Shown piece after piece: positions 26,664-34,389 of a stretch of 64,000 bases of DNA (positions within the stretch are counted from its first letter, which is position 1; every line of letters starts with the position of its first letter). The DNA is from CAVROP01 sp050008495 (GTDB lineage: Bacteria > Acidobacteriota > Terriglobia > UBA7540). The stretch covers positions 1 through 64,000 of the forward strand of contig JBEKMN010000058.1 in NCBI GenBank assembly GCA_050008495.1, written 5' to 3'. The notes under the pieces are model-generated. The model did no database searches, was not told where the DNA came from, and saw nothing but the letters and a program-made list of their open reading frames with translations. The position numbers and the translations under genes were made by a program.

Positions 26664-29270
26664 ATGAAACCTTCGCTTCTGCTGTTAGCTTTCGTTGGGC
26701 TCATCTCGGTAAAGGCTCATGCGGTCGCCCCACCCCCTTGTCTGGGGGGCGTTTCGGTCAGTACTTTTCGTCTTCTGCTCCTACCGGAAGGGAAAGGCCC
26801 CGCATTGCCACTAAGCTCCGTAAATCTCATCCGGCCGGGCGACAGGCTGAAATACGAGCCCATTCACATACCTAACCCCATCAAGGACAAAGCGCAGATC
26901 GCGATTCTGCTTGTGCCGGCCTCTGCACTCTCCAGTGCGGCAGCGAACGCCGGCGCCGCGTCAGCGGGATTGGCGACGGTGGAAGAAAAGGGCGGCGCCA
27001 CACCGCGCGCGGAAAAGAGCAGAGTTAAGCAAAAGGACCTTGTGGTTTTAGAGGCACGGCCGGCGAAGGAGCCTGCGCAGTGGGCGATTCCGACACAGGC
27101 CGCCGTCGTGGGCGTGGTTTTTGGTCCTCACGGGCTGGACGTAAAAAAAGTGAGCTCGATGGTTGAGAAGAATCAAGACCTGATCCCGCAACTCGCCGAT
27201 TACGCTCAGCAGACCGCTACTGTCGAAGCGTTGGTTCAAACGCTTACTCAGGTCGAGCAATCGCCCACTTACGGAACAGACTTGAACGCGGCCCTGCGGG
27301 GATTCTCCGCTGCGTATGGCGTATCGGTCTCCAAACTCGACACCGCGGCTCCTACGGATCAGCAGGCGGCGCAATTGCTTGGGGCCGTGATGCCCTCCCT
27401 TTCCACCTACGATCCACTCACCTCGGAGCGAACAGCATTGCTCGCGCAGTCGACGGGGCTGGCCTCATCGGTGGCAGGCCTCTTCTTCGGCACGCCGGTC
27501 GGCCTGGCCGCCGGGGGCGCGGCGCTCTTTGAAAACCTCCGCATCATGGTTTTTCCGGACACCGATTTTCACGCCGCCTTCACCCAATCTATCTCCAGCG
27601 ACGGACTGGCGCTCTGTAGCAAGGACCAGAAGCTGAAGCCCCGCACCCGCCCGGCCTATCTGTGGATGCTGCGCGTTCCGGATGTGGGAGCGCCAACGGC
27701 GTCGCTGCCGGAGACCCGGTGCCTACCGCTGGGTTGGAAATCCACCATTAAGATTGCGTGCGCGAATCCCAGCCAGCTCAAAAACCTCCCGCGAGTCCGG
27801 GATTGGGAATTAGTCTCCGCGGGCCACTCGGCGGAGGTTCCCGTAACCGTGAAACTCGGTGAACCGGACGACTCTTTGGAGTTGGATCTTAGCAAAACCA
27901 AACTTCCGGAAGGGCAATACCGCCTTGTCGCCAAGTGGGATTGGGATCCGATGGAAGTGCAGGGCGACATCAACTTGCGTCCCTTTGCGGATTTTTCGCA
28001 CGCCAGACTCGGCCCCGGTTCCGAAGACCGCCTGGTGGAAGGCACAGGTCTGGTGAGGGTTCAACTAACGGGCGCGGATTTCGAGTTTGTCAACAAGGTA
28101 GCACTCGTTCCTTCAGACAACGCGGCAGGCTCCAGTCCGGCCTCGGCTCTACTAAAGGACGACGCCACACTCAAGGCCGAGGGATTGCCCAAAGATCTTT
28201 CCTTCACCGTTCCCAAGGAGAGTAGCGCGGGGGAGCAAACGACCTTGGATTTGGACATTGACACCGCCAAGTTGCGGGCGGGCTCCTATTGCCTGAAACT
28301 CACCCAGACGAACGGATCGAATCATGACCTCGGGCTCGTGATCCACCCTCCCAACCCCGCCTTATCTAATCTTCCCTTGCGGGCAAACCTGGGGGAGACG
28401 CACCAGACATTCACGCTCGAGGGAACCGGCATGGAACGGATTGAAGGCATTTCGAGCGACAGCGCGACGTGGACTCTGGCTCCTGTTGCGGCGAATGCGC
28501 AGAACCTGCGCGAGCGAATGGCCACCCTCAAATTAATGCCGAAGGCGAAAAAAGGCGATATGCTCGACGCCAGCTTGAAGGTTTCGGATCTGCGAAGTCC
28601 TCTCAAAATCTTCGACGCCGTACAAGTGGTTGGGCCGCGGCCGAAGATCATCGGGGTGAACGAATCGTCCTCTCAAGCGACGGATGTAGCCTTGCGCCAG
28701 GGCGAAATCGCCGCCGGCGGTCCGGTGAGTTTCTCGATCCAGACCGAGAATCCCGGATCGAATCCCGGCTTCGAGCTGAGCTGTGCCAACCAAGGAGACG
28801 CGAAGAAACCCCTCTCTCTCCATCCTGGCGAGAGAGCCGGAACTGCGCAGTTGGATTTTGCCGGAGAAGGCATTCTGTTCCTGTCCGTAGATCCGGGATC
28901 GGTTGGCCGCTCCGGGTGCCAGTTGGAGGCCATGATAAGCGCGGATGAGACCGGCGCCTCGCAACCCTATACTCTGGGACGAGTCATTCGCCTTCCGCAC
29001 ATTCAGAAATTTGTGCTCACCGACCAGAAGAAAAGTGGCGACCTTTTCTTAGGAAGCCTCACCGGCCAGGAGTTGCAAGTCATCGAGAAGACGGGATGGG
29101 ATAGCCAGGCAGGATACCCTGTACAGGGAATCCCCGTCCCCGCGGCCGGTGACCCCCAGAACCAGACCTTACAAATTGAACTGCCTTGGCCGCCGCCCTC
29201 GCCGCGGGCGCCGCTCTACGTCTGGTTGCGCGGCGAAAGCACGGGGCGCATCACTGAGGCGAAGTACTAA
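26664..29270 (+). CDS. Large exported protein of unknown function
   Basis: 868 residues with signal peptide MKPSLLLLAFVGLISVKAHA. The N-terminal part (to about residue 330) is alanine-rich and helical, and includes a hydrophobic stretch SVAGLFFGTPVGLAAGGAAL. The C-terminal 500 residues look like successive beta-sandwich (Ig-like/IPT-like) domains with repeated NLPLRANLGETHQTFTLEG-type and IGVNESSSQATDVALRQGE-type strands. No catalytic motif seen. Probably cell-surface or periplasmic. The stop codon overlaps that of the converging PIG-L gene. Confidence 0.68.
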   Translation: MKPSLLLLAFVGLISVKAHAVAPPPCLGGVSVSTFRLLLLPEGKGPALPLSSVNLIRPGDRLKYEPIHIPNPIKDKAQIAILLVPASALSSAAANAGAASAGLATVEEKGGATPRAEKSRVKQKDLVVLEARPAKEPAQWAIPTQAAVVGVVFGPHGLDVKKVSSMVEKNQDLIPQLADYAQQTATVEALVQTLTQVEQSPTYGTDLNAALRGFSAAYGVSVSKLDTAAPTDQQAAQLLGAVMPSLSTYDPLTSERTALLAQSTGLASSVAGLFFGTPVGLAAGGAALFENLRIMVFPDTDFHAAFTQSISSDGLALCSKDQKLKPRTRPAYLWMLRVPDVGAPTASLPETRCLPLGWKSTIKIACANPSQLKNLPRVRDWELVSAGHSAEVPVTVKLGEPDDSLELDLSKTKLPEGQYRLVAKWDWDPMEVQGDINLRPFADFSHARLGPGSEDRLVEGTGLVRVQLTGADFEFVNKVALVPSDNAAGSSPASALLKDDATLKAEGLPKDLSFTVPKESSAGEQTTLDLDIDTAKLRAGSYCLKLTQTNGSNHDLGLVIHPPNPALSNLPLRANLGETHQTFTLEGTGMERIEGISSDSATWTLAPVAANAQNLRERMATLKLMPKAKKGDMLDASLKVSDLRSPLKIFDAVQVVGPRPKIIGVNESSSQATDVALRQGEIAAGGPVSFSIQTENPGSNPGFELSCANQGDAKKPLSLHPGERAGTAQLDFAGEGILFLSVDPGSVGRSGCQLEAMISADETGASQPYTLGRVIRLPHIQKFVLTDQKKSGDLFLGSLTGQELQVIEKTGWDSQAGYPVQGIPVPAAGDPQNQTLQIELPWPPPSPRAPLYVWLRGESTGRITEAKY

Positions 29271-30019
29271 GCCGGCAGCGCAACCTCTGGGCTTTGCGCA
29301 TGGTGAATAAAAGCCTCCGCGTACTTCACGCCCAGCTCCATGCCACGGCAGCGGTTCATCTGGTCGTGGACCGCGTAGAATTCTTCGGGCTTTTGGCTGG
29401 CGTGTACGAAGCACGAGGCGCGTTTGCGCGCCTCTGTTGCCGTGATGTCCACGTACTGGGTGGGCCAGAATTGTGATGTCTGCATTCCGGTCATGACTTC
29501 GAAGTAGTAGAGTGCGAATTTCCTTTGCATGCGCAGCCACGCGTCGTAAACCAGCAGCGAAGTGGCCCGGTGATCCTCGTGGGTGTCGATGGGCCAGTGA
29601 GTGAACACCACATCCGGCCGCTCGCCCTGCAGGATTTTCAGGTACTCTTCATAGCGCGCGTAGTTCACTTCGACTTTGCCGTTCACCTGACCTGCGAACA
29701 CGGGGCGCGCTTTGAGAATCTCGCAGGCCTTCTGAGCTTCCGCGGTTCGGATCAGGCCCGCCTCGTCGTAAGTCTTACCTTGAATGCCGCGCTCGCCGCG
29801 CGTCAGGTAGAGGATCACGACCTCATGCCCCGCGTCAGACAGCCGAGCAATGGTGCCGCCGCAGCCGGATTCCGGGTCGTCAGGGTGCGCCCCTGCAATC
29901 ACCACCCGGATGGGGTTTGGCGTAACACCGGCAGTCCTTGTCAAGGGCGCGCCCGCGGCAAGTGCTCCGGCCGCGCCGGCGGCCTGCCCCAGTAAATTAC
30001 GCCGTGTTATTGATGTCAT
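29267..30019 (-). CDS. Tat-exported PIG-L (LmbE-like) deacetylase
   Basis: 250 residues. SITRRNLLGQAAGAAGA is a twin-arginine-type signal. The zinc-site motif AHPDDPESGCGG and the distal HEDHRA identify the PIG-L/LmbE N-acetylglucosamine deacetylase family. It probably removes N-acetyl groups from amino sugar conjugates outside the cytoplasm. The start overlaps the stop of the URO-D-like gene (ATGA at 30016-30019), and GGAGGA lies upstream, so the two are translationally coupled. Confidence 0.87.
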   Translation of the reverse strand: MTSITRRNLLGQAAGAAGALAAGAPLTRTAGVTPNPIRVVIAGAHPDDPESGCGGTIARLSDAGHEVVILYLTRGERGIQGKTYDEAGLIRTAEAQKACEILKARPVFAGQVNGKVEVNYARYEEYLKILQGERPDVVFTHWPIDTHEDHRATSLLVYDAWLRMQRKFALYYFEVMTGMQTSQFWPTQYVDITATEARKRASCFVHASQKPEEFYAVHDQMNRCRGMELGVKYAEAFIHHAQSPEVALPA

Positions 30020-31203
30020 GATCGGTTCCTCCGCCATTCGTCGATAAGAATCTGGAGGTTGCTCCAGGTCCTGGGTGCATCCACGGTGATGTTGTCGACG
30101 GGAGAGAGGATGAACCCCTCCGGTCCGAGTTCGGCAAGGGCAAGCCGCACGGCCGTGCGAATCTCGCTCTCTTCGCCCATTTCCGCCGTGACCGCGCCCG
30201 AGACGCCGCCCCACAAGCAAAGCCGCCCGGCAGCTTTCTTCTTGATCTGGCCAAGGTCGCTGTGGGTGCCCTGGACCGGATCAACGCCAATGAGGACATC
30301 TACTCCCGCTTCCACGTAATCGTCGAGCCGTGGCAATATTCCGCTGGAGCAAATATACCCAAACTTGGCGCCGTGTTCATGCGCCAGCGCGGCATCGCTC
30401 TTGAGGTGCGGAAGGATGACCTCCCGAAAGAGCTTGGGCGGAAGGAAATCGCAGCCCTCATACCACGCCCGGTAGATATAGAGATCCACTCTCCCCGAAA
30501 GCACCACGGCCATGCGCTGCTGGTTCCAATTGTGGATCATTTCCATAAGTTCGGCGAAAAACGCCGGCTGGTCGTGCTCGAGCATCATCAGGTTCTCAAA
30601 CCCGCAAAGCCAGTTCGCCATATCGACGCCCACGCCCCAACCGCCTGCCAGCAACACTCCCTGCTCGCGCGCAAAAGCGTGGGCACGTTCGGCTTCGACT
30701 TGGAATTGTTTGACATCGTCAGGGTCAGGAGGCGTCAGCAGGTACCGCAACGCATCCAACTCCGATGCTTCACCGCTCAGCAAAGGCTTGATCGCCCGCG
30801 GCACCTGGTAATCATCGACGAAGGGAATGTGGTTTCCGTGCGGCCAGTCGTCCGAAAGGCGCACGCTGGTTTGCAGCTTGCCGGCCGGCGTCGAGTACTC
30901 CTTGTGCAAAACGGCGTACCGGCCGGGATTCTCTTCCTGCCACTCGCGCGTCTCCACCGATAGATGGAAACGCACCGGCAGCCCGCGCAGGTCCGGATGG
31001 TCCAGGCGCTGCGGACGCGGCAGAGTAGGGATAAAAAGAAAGGAGTCCAGACCCATGTCGCGCTCGGCCTTGACTAATTCATAGAGGTTTTCCTGGCAGC
31101 GCCGCCGCAACGCCGTAAAGCTCATGAAGCAACATGGAACATAATCCGGCGCCTCATGCCGCAACGCGCACAACATTCGCTCGCGTGAAGTGACTTCAGG
31201 CAT
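30016..31203 (-). CDS. Uroporphyrinogen decarboxylase-superfamily protein
   Basis: 395 residues, in the URO-D superfamily, which includes haem-biosynthetic HemE and corrinoid methyltransferases (MtaA/CmuA-like). SRERMLCALRHEAPDYVPCC is the typical opening, then DMANWLCGFENLMM and HEHGAKFGYICSSGILPRL, where a metal-binding HxH-type cluster is expected in MtaA-like members. Because it sits between sugar genes and far from other haem genes, a role as true HemE is unlikely (inference). It is coupled to the PIG-L gene downstream. Confidence 0.8.
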   Translation of the reverse strand: MPEVTSRERMLCALRHEAPDYVPCCFMSFTALRRRCQENLYELVKAERDMGLDSFLFIPTLPRPQRLDHPDLRGLPVRFHLSVETREWQEENPGRYAVLHKEYSTPAGKLQTSVRLSDDWPHGNHIPFVDDYQVPRAIKPLLSGEASELDALRYLLTPPDPDDVKQFQVEAERAHAFAREQGVLLAGGWGVGVDMANWLCGFENLMMLEHDQPAFFAELMEMIHNWNQQRMAVVLSGRVDLYIYRAWYEGCDFLPPKLFREVILPHLKSDAALAHEHGAKFGYICSSGILPRLDDYVEAGVDVLIGVDPVQGTHSDLGQIKKKAAGRLCLWGGVSGAVTAEMGEESEIRTAVRLALAELGPEGFILSPVDNITVDAPRTWSNLQILIDEWRRNRS

Positions 31204-31223
31204 CCTGTGGCACCCTCTAGCAC

Positions 31224-31321
31224 GTCATTCTGAGCGAAGCGAAGAATCCCCGCAGTTCTAAAATCGAGCAACTGCCGTGATCCTTCGTCGTCCCGATGAG
31301 ATCGGGACTCCTCAGGATGAC
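31224..31321. repeat. GTCATTCTGAGCGAAGCG element with a nested GTCCCGAT/ATCGGGAC hairpin
   Basis: Left end GTCATTCTGAGCGAAGCGAA, right end CTCAGGATGAC. The right half carries a second 8-bp hairpin GTCCCGATGAGATCGGGAC at 31290-31308, as if one repeat type had been inserted in another. Confidence 0.7.
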
Positions 31322-31336
31322 AGCATCAATCCAGGT

Positions 31337-32650
31337 TCACTTCTCCACCACTTGCTCGCGCTCCGCATCAAAGTAATACACCTTGCCTGTCCGGTAAGAC
31401 CGCACGGAGAGGTCGCAGGCCACTGAAACCTTATAACCGATATCCACGTTGCAGTTCGGCAGTTGCCGTGAGCGCACGCAATCGAAGAAGTTGTCAACGT
31501 GCTTCAGATCGCCCTCGTTGCCCACGCCATCCACGCGCACCTGGTCGTTGCCGTACTTCTTGTTGAATTCCTCGGCGAACGGCGATTCGGGGAAGATATC
31601 CGCGTAATCGTACTGACGCGACGGCGGGCCTTCCCACTCGTCGCTCAGATGGATAGTGGCTTTGGTCCCCCGGATCATCATCATCGGACCGTTCTCGTTG
31701 ACCTGTGAAGACTGCACGGTCATCGAATACTTACTCGGGTAGTCGGCGACGGTCAGGAAGGTGTCAGGGACCTCGCGCCCGTCGTTATAGATCCACAACC
31801 CGCCCATGCCCGCGACGCGGGTCGGGAAGTCGTTGGCCACTCCGACATGAAAAGGCGCGACGATATGATAGTGCAGGTCGGTGGCAATGCCGCCTGAATA
31901 GTCCCAGTACTTGCGGAAGCGGAAAAACCGGTCCGCGTTATACGGAATCTGGCGGGAGGGGCCGAGCCACTGTTTCCAATCGATGTGGTTGTCCCCCGTC
32001 GCGTCGGGACCGGCGGCAGGATCGATCGTCCAAAAGTCACCGCCGTTCCAGTCGCCTTCAGGGGCATTGCGGCTGTAGGTGCCCTGCACCGCGACCACTT
32101 GCCCGATCATGCCTGATTGGACAATCTCGTGGATCTTGTGCCAGCGATTCCAGGAAAGCCCCTGCACGCCCACTTGCAGGACGCGCTTGAGTTCTTTGGT
32201 CTTGTGGGCGACCGTTTTGCTTTCCTCGGCCGTGTGCGTCATGGGCTTTTCAACGTACACGTCTTTGCCGCGCTCCATGGCCGCGAGGGTGATAGGTGCA
32301 TGCCAATGGTCGGGCGTGGCGATGAACACCGCATCGATGTCAGACCGCTGGAGCACTTCCTCGTGGTGAACGTAGGCCGTTGCCCCCGGCGCCTTTGCCG
32401 AGGCCATGCTCAGCCGCTTCTGGTAAACATCACAAAGGGCTACGATTTCAATATCCGATTTGTTGGCACGGTGCTGAAGCACCAGGTTCAAATGATCTGA
32501 GCCGCGCGCTCCCAGGCCGATCAGCGCCACATTGATGCGATCGTTAGCGCCCAGCACGCGCTGCCACGCCGGGGCGGCAGCCAAGGCCGCGCCTCCCATC
32601 GCAGCTTTCTTCAGGAAACTACGGCGGGTTGGATTGTGCGAAGAAGTCAT
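31337..32650 (-). CDS. Tat-exported Gfo/Idh/MocA-family oxidoreductase
   Basis: 437 residues. Twin-arginine signal (TRRSFLKKAAMGGAAL), then a Rossmann fold beginning INVALIGLGARGSDHLNLVL, with FIATPDHWHAPITLAAMERG and the EKP motif in KDVYVEKPMTHTAEE; C-terminal domain follows. Such enzymes oxidise or epimerise sugars with tightly bound NAD(P). The ATG at 32650 has GGAGG eight bases upstream. It follows the half-transporter pair by 14 bases, so the three are likely one operon. Confidence 0.9.
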   Translation of the reverse strand: MTSSHNPTRRSFLKKAAMGGAALAAAPAWQRVLGANDRINVALIGLGARGSDHLNLVLQHRANKSDIEIVALCDVYQKRLSMASAKAPGATAYVHHEEVLQRSDIDAVFIATPDHWHAPITLAAMERGKDVYVEKPMTHTAEESKTVAHKTKELKRVLQVGVQGLSWNRWHKIHEIVQSGMIGQVVAVQGTYSRNAPEGDWNGGDFWTIDPAAGPDATGDNHIDWKQWLGPSRQIPYNADRFFRFRKYWDYSGGIATDLHYHIVAPFHVGVANDFPTRVAGMGGLWIYNDGREVPDTFLTVADYPSKYSMTVQSSQVNENGPMMMIRGTKATIHLSDEWEGPPSRQYDYADIFPESPFAEEFNKKYGNDQVRVDGVGNEGDLKHVDNFFDCVRSRQLPNCNVDIGYKVSVACDLSVRSYRTGKVYYFDAEREQVVEK

Positions 32651-32664
32651 AGGTGAAACCTCCA

Positions 32665-33096
32665 TTACGATGTCGAACTCTCTGTTGACAGCAGCACGAC
32701 CGCAATCAACGCGCACACTATTCCCAAGGCCTGCAAGGCACTGATGGATTCATGGAGAATGAAAGGAGCCAGGAAAACTACCACGATGGGATAAAGCGCC
32801 GTGAAGGGCGCGACGATCGAGGCTTTGCCGCCGCTCTTCAGCGCCGCCAGGAGCGCCCAGGCCCCTAAAGCGTTAAACACGCCGCTCAAAAGCGCCCATT
32901 CCAGGCCACGATGGGAATATGTGAAGAGTACCTTTCCCGGGTAAAGCCATGGCTCGAGAATGAAAAAGCCCACGGCCAGCCACACTAGAGCCCATTCCGC
33001 AGAGAGATGGTTGGTGGAGAGCTTTTGGAGCAAACCAACAATCCCCCACGAGATCAGGGTGATCAGACCAAACCAGAACCAAGGGGGCAAGTGCAT
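32665..33096 (-). CDS. Half-size EamA/DMT-type transporter
   Basis: 143 residues with four to five transmembrane helices: WFWFGLITLISWGIVGLLQ, ALVWLAVGFFILEPWL, GVFNALGAWALLAALKSGG and FTALYPIVVVFLAPFILHE. This is one EamA domain rather than the usual two. The ending YPIVVVFLAPFILHESISALQ matches the EamA C-terminal half. It pairs with the next gene upstream. Confidence 0.8.
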   Translation of the reverse strand: MHLPPWFWFGLITLISWGIVGLLQKLSTNHLSAEWALVWLAVGFFILEPWLYPGKVLFTYSHRGLEWALLSGVFNALGAWALLAALKSGGKASIVAPFTALYPIVVVFLAPFILHESISALQALGIVCALIAVVLLSTESSTS

Positions 33097-33108
33097 AGGA
33101 CCGGATTC

Positions 33109-33546
33109 TCACAAAGAGAAAATGATAATAGCCGCCACAGCAAATCCCAAACCCACCATCTGAAGCCAATTGAGCCGTTCGCGTAGAACCAGTACCGCCA
33201 GCACGACCGTAATGAGGGGATAAAGAGCCGTGGCGGCGGTGATGACCGACGTGTTCCCGCCACTCCGATAGGCTGCAAAAAGCGTCAGGCCGCCGATGCC
33301 CGCAAGAATTCCATTGCCAAGGCTGTACGCGATGCCCTTCGCGCTCTTTTCGAACTTGACGGGCTTCATGACAAGCACCAGAATCGCCACCGGAATGAAG
33401 CCGAACGTAAAGATGAACTGCATCGCGCTGGCGGGAATCTCGTTAGTCCCCAGTTTCGAACAGAGCACCCACGCTCCCCAACAAAGCACGCAAAGCAGCG
33501 AGTACCAAAACCACTTGGCTTTAAGCCCCTGCGGTATGACTTTCAT
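33109..33546 (-). CDS. Half-size EamA/DMT-type transporter, partner subunit
   Basis: 145 residues, paralogous to the following gene, separated by 12 bases. Segments YSLLCVLCWGAWVLCSKLG, FGFIPVAILVLVMKPV, NGILAGIGGLTLFAAYRSGG and ALYPLITVVLAVLVLRERLN are shared with it. Two half-proteins probably make a heterodimer. The ATG at 33546 has GGAG upstream. Cargo is unknown; sugar or metabolite export is typical. Confidence 0.82.
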   Translation of the reverse strand: MKVIPQGLKAKWFWYSLLCVLCWGAWVLCSKLGTNEIPASAMQFIFTFGFIPVAILVLVMKPVKFEKSAKGIAYSLGNGILAGIGGLTLFAAYRSGGNTSVITAATALYPLITVVLAVLVLRERLNWLQMVGLGFAVAAIIIFSL

Positions 33547-34014
33547 GCAACTCCAAAATGAAAAGGGGTACGTCCTTCGGCAAAGTCTCACACTCGCTCC
33601 CGAAGACGCAGAAGCAAACACGAGACCGTTTTGCCACCCTGCTTCTTATAGTGAGTGCCTCGCGACTGTCAAGCTTTTTTCGTAGCTGACACAGGGTTGG
33701 TGCAAAGCGGACCCGCGCCCCGGCGGGCGGGGCGCCGCGCTACGACTCGCGGCTTTGTGGCTTCCGTACCATCGGCCAACTTTTACGCCGAACACCCGTG
33801 GTAGCTTGGTAGTGACTCAATTTGAATTCGTAGCGGCGAGCTTACCTCGCCAAACACTGCCGGTAGCGTTTTTCGCTTGACAAGCCTCTCAGGCCGTGAT
33901 AGCCTATAAGCGTTGTCAAACTCGGCCGCCGACAAACTGTCAGTGGTTAGGCGGCGAGACTAAGTAGGGCAATTCCCCCGGCAGGCCGTCAGAAGGAGGG
34001 GAGCCGCCAATTAC
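33547..34014. other. Gene-free region with palindromes, promoter and structured leader
   Basis: Two palindromes, 33715-33744 (GCGCCCCGGC...GCCGCGCTACG) and 33829-33851 (GCGGCGAGCTTACCTCGCC). A promoter at 33878-33906 is followed by a leader at about 33913-34014 whose outer pairing GGCGGC/GCCGCC (33953-33958 / 34006-34011) and inner TCCCC/GGGGA form a possible stem. No known riboswitch consensus was recognised. Confidence 0.4.
33878..33906 (+). promoter_or_regulatory. Sigma-70-like promoter in the 33.5-34.4 kb spacer
   Basis: Perfect TTGACA at 33878-33883, 17-base spacer, TAGCCT at 33901-33906 (weaker -10; TATAAG lies just after). Directed towards the MEMO-AMMECR1 gene. Confidence 0.45.
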
Positions 34015-34320
34015 ATGTATTTTAGTACGATCGAAGCCAGTATGTTATTGAAAACAAACGAGACCTTTCGAAAACGAACTCAAAACGAACTCAAAACGCA
34101 GCTAAGATTAGACCCCAAAATCGGCGCAAAACGCGCAATTCTGGTCGAATTCGCCTGCGGAAATAATCCAACCAGAGGGGTCACGGGGGGCTACATAGAT
34201 TCCATGCCCAACCGCGATGAGCGTCGGAAGGCCACAGAGGACATGCACGGCCCGTCTCGCAGGCCGACAATATGTCTGGACCAGCGCCTTGCGCCCCGGC
34301 CCCGCGCACCTGAATCCTGA
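34015..34320 (+). CDS. Doubtful small open reading frame
   Basis: 101 codons from an ATG at 34015, with AGGAGGGG 13 or more bases upstream. The 5' half is unusually A-rich (AAAACGAACTC twice in tandem near 34071-34095), unlike its neighbours. No family recognised. It may simply be leader or intergenic DNA. Confidence 0.2.
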   Translation: MYFSTIEASMLLKTNETFRKRTQNELKTQLRLDPKIGAKRAILVEFACGNNPTRGVTGGYIDSMPNRDERRKATEDMHGPSRRPTICLDQRLAPRPRAPES

Positions 34321-34389
34321 CACCTGCCAGGCCATTCGGGTGTAGACTTGTAAGCCGCAAACCCGAGAGTCCTCGCCGAAGGTCCTGAT

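Noticed and set aside
33913..34014. Known riboswitch (cobalamin, c-di-GMP, glycine, ZTP types considered)
   Set aside because: None of the conserved core motifs of these classes could be found.
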